From Methylotetracoccus oryzae (GTDB taxonomy: Bacteria; Pseudomonadota; Gammaproteobacteria; Methylococcales; Methylococcaceae): a stretch of 64,000 nt of DNA. Under the pieces are notes generated by a model. That model had not been told where the DNA came from, did no database searches, and saw only the letters and a list, made by a program, of their open reading frames with translations. Below are positions 62,427 through 64,000 of the stretch, piece by piece. Within the stretch, counting starts at the first letter, position 1. The number at the start of each line of letters is the position of its first letter. Location: positions 62,001 to 126,000 of the forward strand of contig NZ_SRSH01000010.1 in assembly GCF_006175985.1 (NCBI RefSeq), read 5' to 3'. A program made the translations under genes and the position numbers.

Positions 62427-63641
62427 ATGAAGTTACCGGTTTATCTCGATTACTCCGCAACGACTCCCGTCGATCCTCGCGTTGCCGAGAAGATGATTCC
62501 CTTCCTGACTGAGAACTTCGGGAACCCGGCAAGCCGGTCCCACAGTTTCGGCTGGACGGCGGAAAAGGCCGTCGAGGAAGCCCGCGAAGAAGTCGCACGG
62601 CTGGTCAACGCCGATCCTCGGGAGATCATCTGGACCTCCGGTGCGACGGAGTCGAACAACCTGGCCATCAAGGGCGCGGCGCACTTCTATGAGACCAAGG
62701 GTCGCCACCTGATCACGCTGAAGACCGAACACAAGGCGGTCCTCGACACGATGCGCGAACTCGAAGCCCAGGGCTTCGAGGTGACGTATCTGGACCCGAA
62801 GCCGGACGGCCTGCTCGACTTTCAAGCCTTCCGCGAAGCCTTCCGTGCCGATACCTCGCTGGTGTCGATCATGCACGTCAACAACGAGATCGGCGTTATT
62901 CAGGACATCGCCGCGATCGGCGCCCTGTGCCGCGAGCGCGGCGTCATTTTCCACGTGGATGCGGCCCAGTCGACCGGCAAGGTCGCCATCGACCTGGCGA
63001 AACTCCCGGTCGACCTGATGTCCTTCTCGGCCCACAAGACTTACGGCCCGAAAGGCATAGGCGCGCTGTATGTCCGCCGCAAGCCGCGCATCCGCCTGAA
63101 GGCGATGATGCACGGTGGTGGCCACGAGCGGGGCTTGCGCTCCGGCACGCTCGCCACGCACCAGATCGTCGGCATGGGCGAAGCGTTCCGGATCGCCCGC
63201 GAAGAGATGGCCGCGGAGTCCTCCCGTATCCGGGCTTTGCGCGACCGGCTGCTGGCCGGCATCGCGGACATCGAAGAGGTCTACATCAACGGCGACCTGG
63301 AGCAGCGCGTGCCGCACAACCTCAACGCGAGCTTCAATTATGTCGAGGGCGAGTCGCTGATGATGGCGATCAAGGATCTGGCCGTTTCCAGCGGCTCGGC
63401 CTGCACCTCGTCCAGTCTGGAGCCGTCGTATGTCCTCCGCGCCCTGGGGCGCAGCGACGAGCTGGCGCACAGTTCCATCCGCTTCAGCATCGGGCGCTAC
63501 ACCACGGAAGCCGATGTCGACTTCGCGATTTCACTGATTCACAAGGCTGTCGAGCGCCTCCGCGACATTTCCCCGCTGTGGGAAATGTACAAGGACGGCA
63601 TCGATATCAGTTCGGTGCAATGGGCCGCTGCCGCTCACTAA
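62427..63641 (+). CDS. iscS: Cysteine desulfurase IscS
   Basis: 404 residues from ATG 62427, GGAGAG upstream. IscS-type features: [33 protein letters not shown], the PLP lysine in [18 protein letters not shown] and the persulfide cysteine in [22 protein letters not shown]. The long loop and C-terminal [15 protein letters not shown] are typical of housekeeping IscS. No iscR precedes it; instead it has a sigma-54 promoter and a NifA-type site, so this Isc pair appears to be recruited to nitrogen fixation. iscU follows after 40 bases. Confidence 0.95.
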   Translation: MKLPVYLDYSATTPVDPRVAEKMIPFLTENFGNPASRSHSFGWTAEKAVEEAREEVARLVNADPREIIWTSGATESNNLAIKGAAHFYETKGRHLITLKTEHKAVLDTMRELEAQGFEVTYLDPKPDGLLDFQAFREAFRADTSLVSIMHVNNEIGVIQDIAAIGALCRERGVIFHVDAAQSTGKVAIDLAKLPVDLMSFSAHKTYGPKGIGALYVRRKPRIRLKAMMHGGGHERGLRSGTLATHQIVGMGEAFRIAREEMAAESSRIRALRDRLLAGIADIEEVYINGDLEQRVPHNLNASFNYVEGESLMMAIKDLAVSSGSACTSSSLEPSYVLRALGRSDELAHSSIRFSIGRYTTEADVDFAISLIHKAVERLRDISPLWEMYKDGIDISSVQWAAAAH

Positions 63642-63681
63642 TCGGTCTTCTTCATCTGCAAAAACCTCAGGAGTCCCCGTC

Positions 63682-64000
63682 ATGGCGTACAACGACAAGG
63701 TCATCGATCACTACGAAAACCCACGCAACGTCGGTTCCTTCGACAAGGAAGACGACGGTGTGGGCACCGGCGTCGTCGGCGCGCCCGCCTGCGGCGACGT
63801 CATGAAGCTGCAGATCAAGATCAACGACGAAGGCGTCATCGAGGATGCCAAGTTCAAGACCTACGGCTGCGGTTCGGCCATTGCGTCCAGTTCGCTGGTG
63901 ACGGAGTGGGTCAAGGGCAAGACGGTGGAGCAGGCGCTCGCGATCAAGAACACCGAGATCGCCGAGGCGCTGGCGCTGCCGCCCGTGAAGATCCATTGCT
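63682..64000 (+). CDS. iscU: Fe-S scaffold IscU (C-terminus off the window)
   Basis: 106 residues are visible from ATG 63682 with AGGAG upstream. MAYNDKVIDHYENPRNVGSFD, VGAPACGDVMKLQIKI and YGCGSAIASSSLVTEWVKGK carry the first two cluster cysteines and the conserved Asp. LPPVKIHC, with the third cysteine, is at the very edge. This is IscU rather than NifU by its N-terminal sequence. Builds 2Fe-2S/4Fe-4S clusters with IscS. Confidence 0.95.
   Translation, partial: MAYNDKVIDHYENPRNVGSFDKEDDGVGTGVVGAPACGDVMKLQIKINDEGVIEDAKFKTYGCGSAIASSSLVTEWVKGKTVEQALAIKNTEIAEALALPPVKIHC

Noticed and set aside
1..64000. CRISPR arrays, rRNA and tRNA genes
   Set aside because: No regularly spaced repeats and no recognisable tRNA or rRNA sequence were found by eye.

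Overview
This 64-kb, GC-rich window has gene style, an RpoS-like sigma factor and Isc/Nif content that suggest a diazotrophic proteobacterium, most likely a gammaproteobacterium. No rRNA or tRNA is visible, so the taxonomic placement is inference.

Layout. (1) 1-16 kb is a nitrogen-fixation accessory region. A long minus-strand operon starts at nifB and continues through a ferredoxin, an IscA-type protein, TPR and LRV Fe-S proteins, two nifZ-family genes, a DUF3024-like gene, nifS, nifT, a DegT-type protein without its PLP lysine, a 2Fe-2S ferredoxin and a SIR2-like gene. Upstream lie nifA, which carries the four-cysteine oxygen-sensing motif, and cysE, which is divergent from an Fe-S oxidoreductase. 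(2) 16-30 kb is mixed: an RTX-repeat protein, an FAD-linked lactone-oxidase-like enzyme, an Ntn amide hydrolase, a 1549-residue multi-PAS hybrid kinase ending in a CZB-like domain, decayed genes, an Rmf-like small protein, a methyltransferase and rpoS. (3) 30.7-46.6 kb is a 14-gene plus-strand island centred on coenzyme M (CoM). It holds an aldehyde dehydrogenase, a GMC oxidoreductase, epoxyalkane:CoM transferase, 2-ketopropyl-CoM carboxylase, an SDR, two CoA-transferase-like subunits, an unknown protein, and phosphosulfolactate synthase followed by the three other genes of the bacterial CoM biosynthetic set, then a CoA-disulfide-reductase-like flavoprotein. (4) 46.6-49.5 kb holds selO and two small genes. 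(5) 50.3-54.9 kb holds an RsbT-like kinase, an RsbU-like phosphatase with a LOV-like domain lacking its cysteine, an orphan PmoC/AmoC subunit, and an RsbW-like kinase. (6) 55-61 kb has an L,D-transpeptidase, a secreted fibrinogen-like/MopE-motif protein, decayed transposases, REP repeats and a MarR/DUF1398 pair. (7) 61.5-64 kb has a Bfd-like ferredoxin divergent from iscS-iscU.

How it works together. Paired TGT-N10-ACA sites (NifA upstream activator sequences) and GG-N10-GC sigma-54 promoters sit upstream of nifB, between cysE and the Fe-S oxidoreductase, and between the bfd-like gene and iscSU. nifA has its own near-perfect sigma-54 promoter. A NifA regulon therefore couples cysteine supply (cysE), sulfur mobilisation (nifS, iscS), scaffold (iscU) and FeMo-co synthesis (nifB). 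The CoM island can make CoM and use it to open and process epoxides, but no alkene monooxygenase is in the window. The only monooxygenase-related gene is the orphan pmoC, 7 kb further on among partner-switching regulators; a functional link is a hypothesis.
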